Origin: an uncultured Lentisphaeraceae bacterium
GTDB taxonomy: Bacteria > Verrucomicrobiota > Kiritimatiellia > RFP12 > DVOR01
Length of the DNA: 54,026 nt
Direction of reading: 5' to 3'
Assembly: GCA_949289005.1 (NCBI GenBank)
Contig: CASEMQ010000019.1
Location: 1-54,026, forward strand
Shown here: positions 18,864-27,900 of the stretch, piece after piece
How positions within the stretch are numbered: the first letter of the stretch is position 1
How the letters are laid out: each line of letters begins with the position of its first letter
Notes under the pieces: model-generated
Told to the model about the DNA's origin: nothing
The model's database searches: none
What the model saw: only the letters and a program-made list of their open reading frames with translations
Translations under genes and position numbers: made by a program

Positions 18864-18871
18864 GGTAGACT
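18864..18871 (+). promoter_or_regulatory. Candidate promoter -10 box for the S1-domain gene
   Basis: GGTAGACT lies about 30 bases before the ATG at 18902 and shares the GG-TA---T pattern of the other candidates. Confidence 0.4.
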
Positions 18872-18901
18872 TACGGCAGTTTCAACGAAAGAAGGGTACG
18901 T

Positions 18902-20113
18902 ATGAAGGATTCGAAGGCACGGGCCGATTTCGCCGCATTGTTGGCGGCGGGTGGGATGGATTATCGCCGGGGCTTCAACCCGGGCGAGGAGGTGCGCGCA
19001 CGCGTCGTCTCCACCAAAGGCCACTACGTGGTGGTCGACGTGGGCGCGAAGGACGAAGGCGTGGTGCCCAAGGAAGAGTTCATCCTCGAGGACGGCTCCC
19101 TGCGCGCGCAGGAAGGTGAGCACGTGACGGTCTGGTTCGTGGGTATGCGCCAAGGCGATTTGCTTTTCACGGCGCGCAACCGTGCCACCGGCCGCGGCGA
19201 CGCCGCGTTGCGCCAGGCCTTTGAGGCCGGCACGCCCATCGATGGCCTGGTCAAGGCCGAGATCAAGGGCGGCTACGAGGTGGAAGTGGCCGGCCAGCGC
19301 GCCTTTTGCCCCTATTCGCAGATGGAACCCCACCGCTCCGCCGACCCAGCGCAGTGGATTGGCACCAAGCAAACCTTCCTCATCTCGGAATACGGCGAGG
19401 ACGAACGCGGCCCCAACCTGCTTGTCTCCCGACGGGCCTTCCTCGAGCGCGAACGCTCCGCGCAAAAGGATGAGCTCCTAAAGGATTTGGCCGAGGGGCA
19501 GACGCGCGAGGGCACGGTCACGCGCGTGATGGACTTCGGCGTCTTCGTTGACCTAGGCGGCGCGGAGGGACTGGTGCCCATGCGCGAACTCTCCTGGGAT
19601 CGCAACGCCAAGGCCGAGGACTTGGTGAAGCCCGGCGACACGGTGGAGGTGCTGGTGCAACGCTTCGACCCCGTGACCGAACGCATCACCCTCTCGCTTC
19701 GTGCGTTGCGCCAAAACCCGTGGGAAGCCTTCGCCGCGCAGTACCGCCCCGGCGACGTGCTGAACGCCAAAATCGTCCGTATCGCCACCTTCGGCGCCTT
19801 CGCGCAGCTCGCCCCCGGCGTGGATGGGCTGCTCTCGAACGGCCGCCTCGCGGCGTTGGCCAAGGGCCGCCGGATCGCTTCCGCTCACGAGGTGGTGGAA
19901 GAGGGCCAAGAGCTGGCCGTGAAGATCGATTCCATCGACGCCGACGCCCACAAAATCGCCCTCCGCCCCGTGACCGAGGAAGCCCCGCGCGCCGGCAAAC
20001 CCCACGACGCCCCGCAAAACGACCCCGACGACGACCCCGCGGCCTGGCTGCGCGCCAACCGCACCAAGAACGCCGGCGTGGGCAACAATCCCTTCGCCGG
20101 CCTCAACCTGTGA
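18902..20113 (+). CDS. RNA-binding protein with four S1 domains (ribosomal protein S1-like)
   Basis: Four S1-type OB folds can be followed: about residues 27-92 (VRARVVSTKGHYVVVDVGAK), a degenerate one at 112-177, a canonical one at 198-267 (EGTVTRVMDFGVFVDLGGAE) and one at 283-355 (NAKIVRIATFGAFAQLAPGV). The 403 residues are shorter than a six-domain S1 but similar to reduced S1 proteins. It probably binds mRNA during translation initiation or decay. The C-terminal 40 residues are polar and probably disordered (APQNDPDDDPAAW). The stop overlaps the next GTG start. Confidence 0.88.
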   Translation: MKDSKARADFAALLAAGGMDYRRGFNPGEEVRARVVSTKGHYVVVDVGAKDEGVVPKEEFILEDGSLRAQEGEHVTVWFVGMRQGDLLFTARNRATGRGDAALRQAFEAGTPIDGLVKAEIKGGYEVEVAGQRAFCPYSQMEPHRSADPAQWIGTKQTFLISEYGEDERGPNLLVSRRAFLERERSAQKDELLKDLAEGQTREGTVTRVMDFGVFVDLGGAEGLVPMRELSWDRNAKAEDLVKPGDTVEVLVQRFDPVTERITLSLRALRQNPWEAFAAQYRPGDVLNAKIVRIATFGAFAQLAPGVDGLLSNGRLAALAKGRRIASAHEVVEEGQELAVKIDSIDADAHKIALRPVTEEAPRAGKPHDAPQNDPDDDPAAWLRANRTKNAGVGNNPFAGLNL

Positions 20114-20715
20114 AACCGCTCAACCTCCACTTCGACGACCGCGGGTGCACCTGTCTGCGCTACTGGACGGCAGGGGGCGTGCGCACACGCATCGTCCCCT
20201 ACCCCGCCGCGCTCCTGACCGCGCCGCCCGCACCCGAAGCGGGGGTCTCGCCACGCACGCTCGCCACCCCCGCCGAAGCACTCTTCCAGACCTTCCGCGC
20301 CCTCCCCCTCCGGCCGGACGGCCCTTGGGTGTTGGCGGGAGGCGACGCCTTCCCGCCCGTCTGGCGCAAAGCCTTCGCGGCCTTGCTGCGTCTCTTGCGC
20401 CGGCCGCCCGCGGAACGCTGGTGCGTGCGCGGCGAGCCGGGGTGGTTCCTGCAATTCGGCCTGCGCGAGACGGACGGAGCCTACACGATGGGCGCCTTCG
20501 TGTTGCCCAACGGTAAGCCGGCCGTGCTCACCTTCCGGCCCTGCGACCTTATCGAGGCGCTCCCACCGGCGCACCCCTTCGCCACGATGGACATCGTCTC
20601 CGAGGCCGATGGCCTCGCCGCCCGCACCGACCCGGGCCTGCCGTGGGACACGCGCGTGCGCCTGCCCATCGCCACCCCCGGCGGTGCCCTCCTCACCCTC
20701 CGTCCCAACATCTGA
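20110..20715 (+). CDS. Protein of unknown function downstream of the S1 gene
   Basis: It is read from a GTG that overlaps the S1 gene stop (GTGA), giving 201 residues with the same GC-rich codon use. There is no signal peptide or membrane segment. Visible pieces are LHFDDRGCTCLRYW, GPWVLAGGDAFPPVW and a C-terminal TDPGLPWDTRVRLPIATPGG. I recognise no family. Its last codons and stop are part of a 37-base direct repeat described separately. Translational coupling suggests it is made together with the S1 protein. Confidence 0.65.
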   Translation: MKPLNLHFDDRGCTCLRYWTAGGVRTRIVPYPAALLTAPPAPEAGVSPRTLATPAEALFQTFRALPLRPDGPWVLAGGDAFPPVWRKAFAALLRLLRRPPAERWCVRGEPGWFLQFGLRETDGAYTMGAFVLPNGKPAVLTFRPCDLIEALPPAHPFATMDIVSEADGLAARTDPGLPWDTRVRLPIATPGGALLTLRPNI

Positions 20716-20797
20716 CCAAAAGGCCCCAACGTCATCGTCACCCCCTTCCTCATGGGCCACCCTCACCCTCCGTCCCAACATCTGACCAAAAGGCCCC
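20691..20797 (+). repeat. Perfect 37-base direct repeat spanning a gene end
   Basis: Bases 20691-20727 recur unchanged at 20761-20797, with 33 bases between. The unit contains the last codons and stop of the upstream gene and the AAAAGGCCCC that precedes the next start. It therefore looks like a local duplication of the intergenic junction. Confidence 0.95.
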
Positions 20798-20799
20798 GC

Positions 20800-23415
20800 A
20801 TGTCGCGTCTGCTTCCACTTCTTCTCCTTGCATTATTGGCCGGCGTCGCGGAGGCGGCAGGCGTGGCGACCGTGGTGCGCGCGCACCCGTGGTTGACCCG
20901 CGGCTTGGCACGCGAAAGCCTCATCGGGCTGCGTTTCGGCGGGGATGGCGCATATGGCGGCGCATTGGACACGCTGACCTTCACCTTTGAGCTCGCGAAC
21001 TGTACGAAGGCCGACCTGACGGACATCCGCCTCTGGATTCAGCCGAGCGAGGCATACGCCTTCTACGAAGCCTCGGCCGTGCGGTTGGACTCCGGCATCA
21101 TGACGCGCACCGAGACGGGCGACGCGAACGCCACAGCCTTCTCCGTGACCTTCGCCAACCCCGATTATCTTTCCGTGGGGCAAGTGCGCACGCAAGGATG
21201 GGTCTTCAAGAACGATTGGCTCTGGCTCACCGCCACCGTGAACGAACGAATTTCGCGCGATGCCGTCATTACCGCGCGCGTCGCCTCCGGTCGGCTCAAT
21301 CTGGGCTACAGCGCCTACACCGTGACGGACGCCACGCCCGCGCCCCACCGCACCTACCCCTTCCAGTATCGCGTCAACGCCTATCTGCGCAGCGATCGCA
21401 TGAAGGGTGTGGGCGGGCACACGAGCGACGTCCTCGATGATGCCACCGAGGCACGGTTGAACGCGCTCACCCATATCGCGCTCTCGAACGTCAAGGTGCG
21501 CTACGACGGCGTCAACGACCGTTACATCCCCGACATCACCGCGGAATATGCCTCGGGATTGCGCCGCCTCACCACTCTGCGCGACACCGTCGCCCCACAC
21601 GTGCGCATCTTCGCGAGCCTCGACAAGGGCACCACCTTCGAATGGCGCAACTCCGACACCGCCCGCCCCAACTCTCACCAAGCCTATCCGCTCGGCCACG
21701 CGGCAGGCGACCGCTATCGCGCCAAGTTCGTTCAAGCCATTGTCGCGATGATGGAGGACTACGACCTGGACGGGCTGGACATCGATTGGGAGTACCCCAA
21801 CATCAACACGGCGAGCGCACAAATCAACAACGGTGAGGACGAGAAGTACGGTCTCCTCCTGCGCGACCTGGCCGAAGCCTTCTTTGCACATGGGTGGGAA
21901 CTATCCGCCTGCACCAACCAGAGCGGCTGGCGTATCCCGGCGGGGCCGCGCCTCGCCGCCGCCGACTTCATCAATTCCATGGCTTACGGCCCGTGGAGCC
22001 AGGTCAAGGTGCTTGGGAACGCCGTCATGAACCAAGGCATCGCCGTCTGCCGGCAACGCAACATCCCCGACCGCCGCATCGTCGTGGGCCAAGCCATGTA
22101 CTCCAACGCCAAATACCAATTCGGCTGGGATGAGCTTCGCAATCGCGTGCTTGCCGCGCACTCCGACGCGAACGACCGTTTTGACTGCGACACCATCTGG
22201 GAATCGTGGGATTACAAGGACAGGCACGGCGACTTCATCAACCTCACCGGCCCCTCCACCTACCGTGCCAAGGCCATGCGCATCCGCCAAGAAGGCTTCG
22301 GCGGCATCATGAGCTGGGGTTATTATTCCGACAGCCCATGGGCCGATGCCGACCGCCTCTCGCTCGGGCGCAACCAAGCGCAGGTCGTCTGGCCGCACGA
22401 TGTCTTCCCCGAACCGCCGCTTGCCGCGGACGGCTTTCGTGAGCTGGACAGCGAAGCGGATTGGCACTGGTTCACCGAGCATCCCGATTGCGACGCCCGC
22501 CTGACGGCAGACATCACACTCTCCCACGACCCCATGCCCATCCCCGTCTTCTCCCACACCCTCGATGGCGCGGGGTACACCATCACCCTCCCCACCGACA
22601 CGTGGATTGCCACCTTCGCCGACAGCGCGCTCTTCCGCTCCATCTCCGGAGGCACCATCCGTAACCTGACCGTCCGCCTCCAAGGCCGCGTCCTCTCCTT
22701 GGCCGACCGCGCCAACGACACAACGGTCGCCCGCAACGCCGCCTCCACAATCGCCGGTTCGCCGAAAGCGGCATTGCTCGCAACCTCCCTCACCGGCGGT
22801 ATACTCGAAAACATCACACTCATCGTCGACCGCGGAGCCGAAATCCAGGGTTGCCTCCAGACCGCCACTGCCTGCGCCAGCCTCTACGGCGACAACGGCA
22901 TCGTCAACTCCCTGCATAACGTGTCCGCGACAGTGGCAGGGACCGTGCGCAACAATGCTTCCACCACCTCGGGGAACGCTGTCCACCCAACCAATCCCGT
23001 CATAGCCGGACTTCTTGGCTGGGTGGGTGGCCCAATGCCCGCCAACACCCGAATCAGCGATTGCACCGTGACGCTTGCGGCGGGGGCAAGGATCGCGAAC
23101 GAGACGGGAACGAACGATAGCGCGGCGGGTGCCATCGGCCATATTCACAACAAAGGCAATCCCACCATCGAAAATCTGACCGTCCGTTGGACGCCGGGCG
23201 CGACGATTGTAGGCCGCACCGTCACCGACACCTCGCCATCGCCATGGTGCGCCACCTACTACGCACGCGAGATTTCGGCGAATACCTTCACGGGGCGCGT
23301 GTTCGTGCCGCGGGACGCGGCCTCGCGCGCGGCCTTCCGGGCTCTCTGGCCTACCTATTGGCTCGATGCATCCGCACCGCCTTCAAGCCCGGGCTTCGGT
23401 TTCTTCATCCGATAA
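20800..23415 (+). CDS. Secreted GH18-family glycosidase (chitinase-like) with C-terminal beta-helix-like region
   Basis: The start at 20800 opens a signal peptide MSRLLPLLLLALLAGVAEA; earlier in-frame ATG codons lie in the duplicated junction and are not used. Residues about 25-180 form a beta-sandwich-like domain. A GH18 barrel follows, with the catalytic signature DGLDIDWE (Asp324, Asp327, Asp329, acid Glu331), an INSMAYGPW stretch and GGIMSWGYYSD. Residues about 550-871 contain repeated beta-strand turns (SGGTIRNLTVRLQG, GGILENITLIVDRG) like a parallel beta-helix or adhesin stalk. It probably cleaves chitin, peptidoglycan-like or N-glycan substrates outside the cell. Confidence 0.87.
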   Translation: MSRLLPLLLLALLAGVAEAAGVATVVRAHPWLTRGLARESLIGLRFGGDGAYGGALDTLTFTFELANCTKADLTDIRLWIQPSEAYAFYEASAVRLDSGIMTRTETGDANATAFSVTFANPDYLSVGQVRTQGWVFKNDWLWLTATVNERISRDAVITARVASGRLNLGYSAYTVTDATPAPHRTYPFQYRVNAYLRSDRMKGVGGHTSDVLDDATEARLNALTHIALSNVKVRYDGVNDRYIPDITAEYASGLRRLTTLRDTVAPHVRIFASLDKGTTFEWRNSDTARPNSHQAYPLGHAAGDRYRAKFVQAIVAMMEDYDLDGLDIDWEYPNINTASAQINNGEDEKYGLLLRDLAEAFFAHGWELSACTNQSGWRIPAGPRLAAADFINSMAYGPWSQVKVLGNAVMNQGIAVCRQRNIPDRRIVVGQAMYSNAKYQFGWDELRNRVLAAHSDANDRFDCDTIWESWDYKDRHGDFINLTGPSTYRAKAMRIRQEGFGGIMSWGYYSDSPWADADRLSLGRNQAQVVWPHDVFPEPPLAADGFRELDSEADWHWFTEHPDCDARLTADITLSHDPMPIPVFSHTLDGAGYTITLPTDTWIATFADSALFRSISGGTIRNLTVRLQGRVLSLADRANDTTVARNAASTIAGSPKAALLATSLTGGILENITLIVDRGAEIQGCLQTATACASLYGDNGIVNSLHNVSATVAGTVRNNASTTSGNAVHPTNPVIAGLLGWVGGPMPANTRISDCTVTLAAGARIANETGTNDSAAGAIGHIHNKGNPTIENLTVRWTPGATIVGRTVTDTSPSPWCATYYAREISANTFTGRVFVPRDAASRAAFRALWPTYWLDASAPPSSPGFGFFIR

Positions 23416-23448
23416 ACCCGCGTGGGCTAGTCTAACTGCGTGGGATTT

Positions 23449-23456
23449 GGTATGCT
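23449..23456 (+). promoter_or_regulatory. Candidate promoter -10 box for the phosphomannomutase gene
   Basis: GGTATGCT lies about 33 bases before the start at 23489, following the same pattern as the other candidates. Confidence 0.4.
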
Positions 23457-23488
23457 AAAGGCAGTGAACAACACAAGGAGTGACCGTC

Positions 23489-24814
23489 ATGAGCGGAATC
23501 TTTAAAGCATACGACATCCGTGGCATTTACGGGCAGGACCTCACCGAGGCCATTGCCTACGACATCGGCCGGGCCTACGTGACCCTGACGCACGCGAAGA
23601 AGGTGGTGTTGGGGCGCGACTGCCGCCCGCACTCGGTGCCGTTGCAGGAGGCCCTGGCGCGCGGCATCACGGAGCTGGGCGCGGACGTCATCGACATCGG
23701 CCTCTGCTCGACCCCGATGAACTACTACGCCAACGGCTCGTTGGGCGCGGACGGCTCGGTCATGATCACCGCCTCGCACAATCCCGCCGAGTGGAACGGC
23801 TTCAAACTCTGCCGCGCGCAGGCCGTGCCGATCTCCGGCGCCACCGGCATCGCCGACATCGAGCGCATCGTCGCCGACCGGGCCTTCGACCCGCCCGCGG
23901 CCACGCCCGGCACCGTCACCGCGCACGACATCCTCCCCGCCTACCGCGCGCACATCCGCCCCGTCATGGCCTTCGCCCGCAAACCGCGCCTGGCCATCGA
24001 CTACGCCAACGGCATGGGTATCGTCGAGGCCAAGACCTTCGTGGACGCCATCGACCAGACGGCGCTCTACGGCGACATCGACGGCTCCTTCCCCAACCAC
24101 GAGGCCAACCCCCTCCACCACGCCACCCTCGCCAAACTCCAGGAGACCATCCGCCAGGGCGGCTACGACTTCGGCGTGGCCTTCGACGGCGACGCCGACC
24201 GCGCGGGCTTCGTGGACGAAAAGGGCGACATCATCCCGATGGATCTCGTGACCGCGCTCATCGCGCAGGATGTCCTCAAGCGCGAAAAAGGCGTCATCTT
24301 CTACGACCTGCGCTCCAGCCGCGTGGTCAAGGAGACAATCAAGGCCGCCGGCGGCACGCCCATGATGAGCCGCGTGGGCCACGCCTTCATCAAGGCCCAA
24401 ATGCGCGAGCACAACGCCATCTTCGCCGGCGAACTCTCCGGCCACTACTACTTCCGCGACAACTACGTGGCCGAGAGCTCCTCCATGGCCGCCATCGCCC
24501 TCTGCAACATCGTCACCCAGAGCGGCAAGCCCCTCTCCGAGCTCATCGCGCCCCTGCGCAAGTACTGGTGCTCCGGCGAAATCAACTCCAAGGTCGCCTG
24601 CGACCCCAAGGAAATCCTGGCCAAACTGAAGGCCAAGTACGCCGATGGCCACGTCTTCGAGCTCGACGGCGTGAGCGTGGAATATCCCACGTGGTGGTTC
24701 AACGTCCGCTGCTCCAACACCGAGCCCCTCGTGCGCCTCAATCTCGAGAGCACCAAGAGCCGCGAGGAGATGGAAGCCCGGCGCGACGAGGTGCTGGCCC
24801 TCATCCGCCAGTAA
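23489..24814 (+). CDS. manB: Phosphomannomutase/phosphoglucomutase
   Basis: It interconverts hexose 6- and 1-phosphates and supplies mannose-1-phosphate for GDP-mannose, the substrate of Gmd at 890. The 441 residues carry all alpha-D-phosphohexomutase motifs: the phosphoserine loop TASHNP (Ser96), the metal-binding loop DGDADR (Asp233, Asp235, Asp237), and the C-terminal phosphate-binding RCSNTEPLVRL. The ATG at 23489 has AAGGAG eight bases before it; a GTG at 23480 is too close to that site. The gene stands alone and ends at a strong hairpin. Confidence 0.93.
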   Translation: MSGIFKAYDIRGIYGQDLTEAIAYDIGRAYVTLTHAKKVVLGRDCRPHSVPLQEALARGITELGADVIDIGLCSTPMNYYANGSLGADGSVMITASHNPAEWNGFKLCRAQAVPISGATGIADIERIVADRAFDPPAATPGTVTAHDILPAYRAHIRPVMAFARKPRLAIDYANGMGIVEAKTFVDAIDQTALYGDIDGSFPNHEANPLHHATLAKLQETIRQGGYDFGVAFDGDADRAGFVDEKGDIIPMDLVTALIAQDVLKREKGVIFYDLRSSRVVKETIKAAGGTPMMSRVGHAFIKAQMREHNAIFAGELSGHYYFRDNYVAESSSMAAIALCNIVTQSGKPLSELIAPLRKYWCSGEINSKVACDPKEILAKLKAKYADGHVFELDGVSVEYPTWWFNVRCSNTEPLVRLNLESTKSREEMEARRDEVLALIRQ

Positions 24815-24845
24815 GGCCAACGCGGCGGCGGTCGAACATCGACGC

Positions 24846-24882
24846 AACACGGACGGCGCGGGATCCCCGCGCCGTCCGTGTT
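24846..24882. terminator. Strong bidirectional hairpin between manB and the BspA-like gene
   Basis: A perfect 17-base stem (left arm 24846-24862, right arm 24866-24882) with a three-base loop lies between two convergent genes. No T-run of more than two is seen on either side, so Rho-independent termination is likely but not textbook. Confidence 0.75.
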
Positions 24883-24910
24883 GTTGGGAAACGTGAAAGA
24901 GCGCGCGGGT

Positions 24911-27900
24911 TCACCGCGTGACCGACGCCTTGAAGAGATAGGTAGAGTGTCCTTCCGACGGGGTGAACGCCAGCGTGGCGGTGTCGCCGGCCACTTCCCG
25001 TACGGTGACGGCGGGCGCGGTGCCCTCCGTGGTGGGCACAATGGCATAGGCGATGCCCTCGGCGAAGGTCAGGGGCATCTCGGGAAGGCCGCTCTCGACC
25101 TTGACCGTGACGACGACCTCCGACGCCTCGACGGAGATGCCGCAGACGTCGAAGGTATAGGGCAGGACCACCATGGCCGTCCCGTCCTCAAGCGTGACCG
25201 CCACCGGATCAAGCCCGGCAAAGCAGTTCAGCGCATCCTCCACGGTCGCCGGAGCGAGGAGTTCCCGAACCACGGTGCCGTCGCTGTTCTGGCGGAAGAC
25301 GTCGAACGTGCCGTCGGTGATGCCGGCCTCCAAGGCGGCGGCCTGAAGGCGTTGGAGTACGGCCATGTCGGTGTATCCGGCCGCGCCATCGGGGACATTG
25401 GGCATGGCCACGGCCGCGAGCACGGCCAGTGTGAAGCCCTTCCATTTGCCGTCCGCGTCGGCCGCCGCCTTCCACGCCGCTTCCTGCGCGGCCGGGTAAT
25501 AAAGCGTGGCGCCTGCGGCCAGAGAATTCTCCGTGGGGAAGGCGGATCTGTTCACCGAAGTGGGCACATCGCCCCGGATGGTGAGCGAGACCAGTTTCCT
25601 GCAGTTCCCGAAGGCGTTGGAATTGACGGTGGTCACGCTGTCCGGCAACGTGACGGCCGCCAGCTCCGTGCACCCGTAGAAGGTACTGCTCGGGATGACC
25701 GTGATCCCTTCCCCGAGCGTGGCCGAGGTCAGCGCCGTGCAATTCTGGAAGACATACGTCCCCAGCGAGGTCACCGATCCGGGCACCGAGACGGACGTCA
25801 GGCCGGACTTTTGGAAGGCGGAGTTCCCAATCTTGGTCACGCCGGAGGGGATCGTGGCGGCCGTAAGCGCCGTGCATCCGTTGAAGGCGTTAGCGCCGAT
25901 TTCCGTCAGCGTCGCCGGCAGTGTCACCTTCGCCAGTGCCGAGCACCCGTCGAAGGCGTAATTGGGGATCACGGTGACGCCCTCGCCGAAGGCGGCCGAG
26001 GTCAGCGCCGCGCAATCCTGGAAGACGTACGTCCCCAGCGAGGTCACCGACCCGGGCACCGAGACGGACGTCAGGCCGGCATTTTGGAACGCTCTGCTCC
26101 CGATGGTGGTCGCACCCTCGGGGATTGCGATGGCCGAGAGCGCCGTGCAGTTCTGGAACGCGTTGCTCCCGATCTCCTCCAGACCGGCCGGCAGCGTCAC
26201 TTCCGAGAGCGCCGTGCAGTCCTGGAACGCGCTGCTCCCGATTTTGGTTACGTCCTCGGGGATTGTGATGGCATCAAGCGCCGTGCAGTTCTGGAACGCG
26301 TTGCTCCCGATCTCCTTCAGCCCGGCCGGCAGCGTCACCTCCGCGAGCGCCGTGCATCCGTAGAAAGTGCGGGTGTCGAGCTTCGTAAGCCTCGCGCCGA
26401 CATCCACCGAAGTCAGCGACGTGCAGTTCTGGAAGGCATAGGTCCCCAGCGAGGTCACGGTATCGGGCAGGACGGCGGCGATCAGACCGGACTTTTCAAA
26501 CGCGTTGCTCCCGACCTTGGTCACGCCGGAGGGAATGTCAATGGCCGTGAGCGCCGTGCATCCGTAGAAGGCGGATCTTCCGATCTCCTTCAGGTCGGCC
26601 GGCAGCGTCACCTTCGTGAGCGCCGTGCAGTCGCCGAAGGTGTAGTTGCCGATCGTGGCGACGCCCTCGCCGACGGTGGCCGAGGTCAGCGCCGCGCAGC
26701 CCTGGAAGGTATAAGTCCCCAGTGAGGTCACCGTGTCGGGCACGACAACGGAGGTCAGGCCGGACTTTTGGAAGGCGTAGGTCCCGATCTTGGTCACGCG
26801 GGGGGGAATATCGATGGATGTGAGCGCCGTGCAGTTCCGGAAGGCGGAGTCGCCGATGGTGGTGACGGAGTCCGGCAGACGGATGGCAGTCAGCGCCGTG
26901 CAGCCGTCGAACATCGCATTCGGCACGGCGGTGGGCGATCCGCCGAGCGTCACCGTCGTGAGGTTGTCGCACCCCGCGAAGGCGCTCGCGTTGAACTTCC
27001 CGACGGTGGCCGGGATGGTGACTTCCGTCAGGCCGTCGCAATCCTGAAAGACATTCGCCGCCAGCTCCGTGACGCCCTCCGGGATGCTGATCTCCGTAAG
27101 GGCCGCGCACCCTTTGAAGGCCTGTCCGCCGATGGAGACGACCGTCTCGGGAATCGCGAAGCAGAGCGATGGGCAACCGCTGAAAGCCTGATAGCCGATC
27201 TTGGTCAACACTCCCTCCAGCGTGACGGTCTCCAGCGCGGTGCAGTTCATGAAGGCGGCCTGGGGAATCTCCGTGACCCCCGCGGGCAGGGTGATGGAGG
27301 TGAGCGCCGCGCACCCGGAGAAAGTCCCCGTATCGAGGGCGACGGTGTCCGGGCTCAGCGTCACCGAGGTGAGCCGTTTGCACCCGGAGAACCCGTAGTA
27401 GGACAGCTTCGTCAGTCCGTCCGGCAAGGTCACGGAGGTCAGTCCGCTGTCGCTGAAGGCCGACGACCCCAGCGCCGTCAGCGTGTCGGGCAGGTTAATG
27501 CTTTCCAGCGCCGTGCAACCGCTGAAGGCGTTCGTGCCGATCTTCGTCACGGCCGAACCCAGCGTGACCGTGTCCAGCGCGGCACACCTATAGAAGAGCG
27601 ACTCGGGAATCTCGGTGATGACATCCGGCAAGGTAACCTTCGTCACGGCCTTGCAGCCGTAAAAGGCCTCTTCGCCGAGGGTGGTCACCGTCTCCGGGAT
27701 GACGATGCCCTCGGCATCCTCCTCCGGAAGCGTGGTCAGCTTGGTGCATCCATAGAAGGCGGAGGCCCCGATGGACGTGACCTGCTCCCCGAAGGTCACG
27801 GCGGTGAGGCCGTCACAGTTGTTGAAGCAGTTGTCCGGGATGGCCGTGACCAATTTCGGGATGGCCATCTCCGTCAAAGCGTCGCAGTTCTGGAAGGCAT

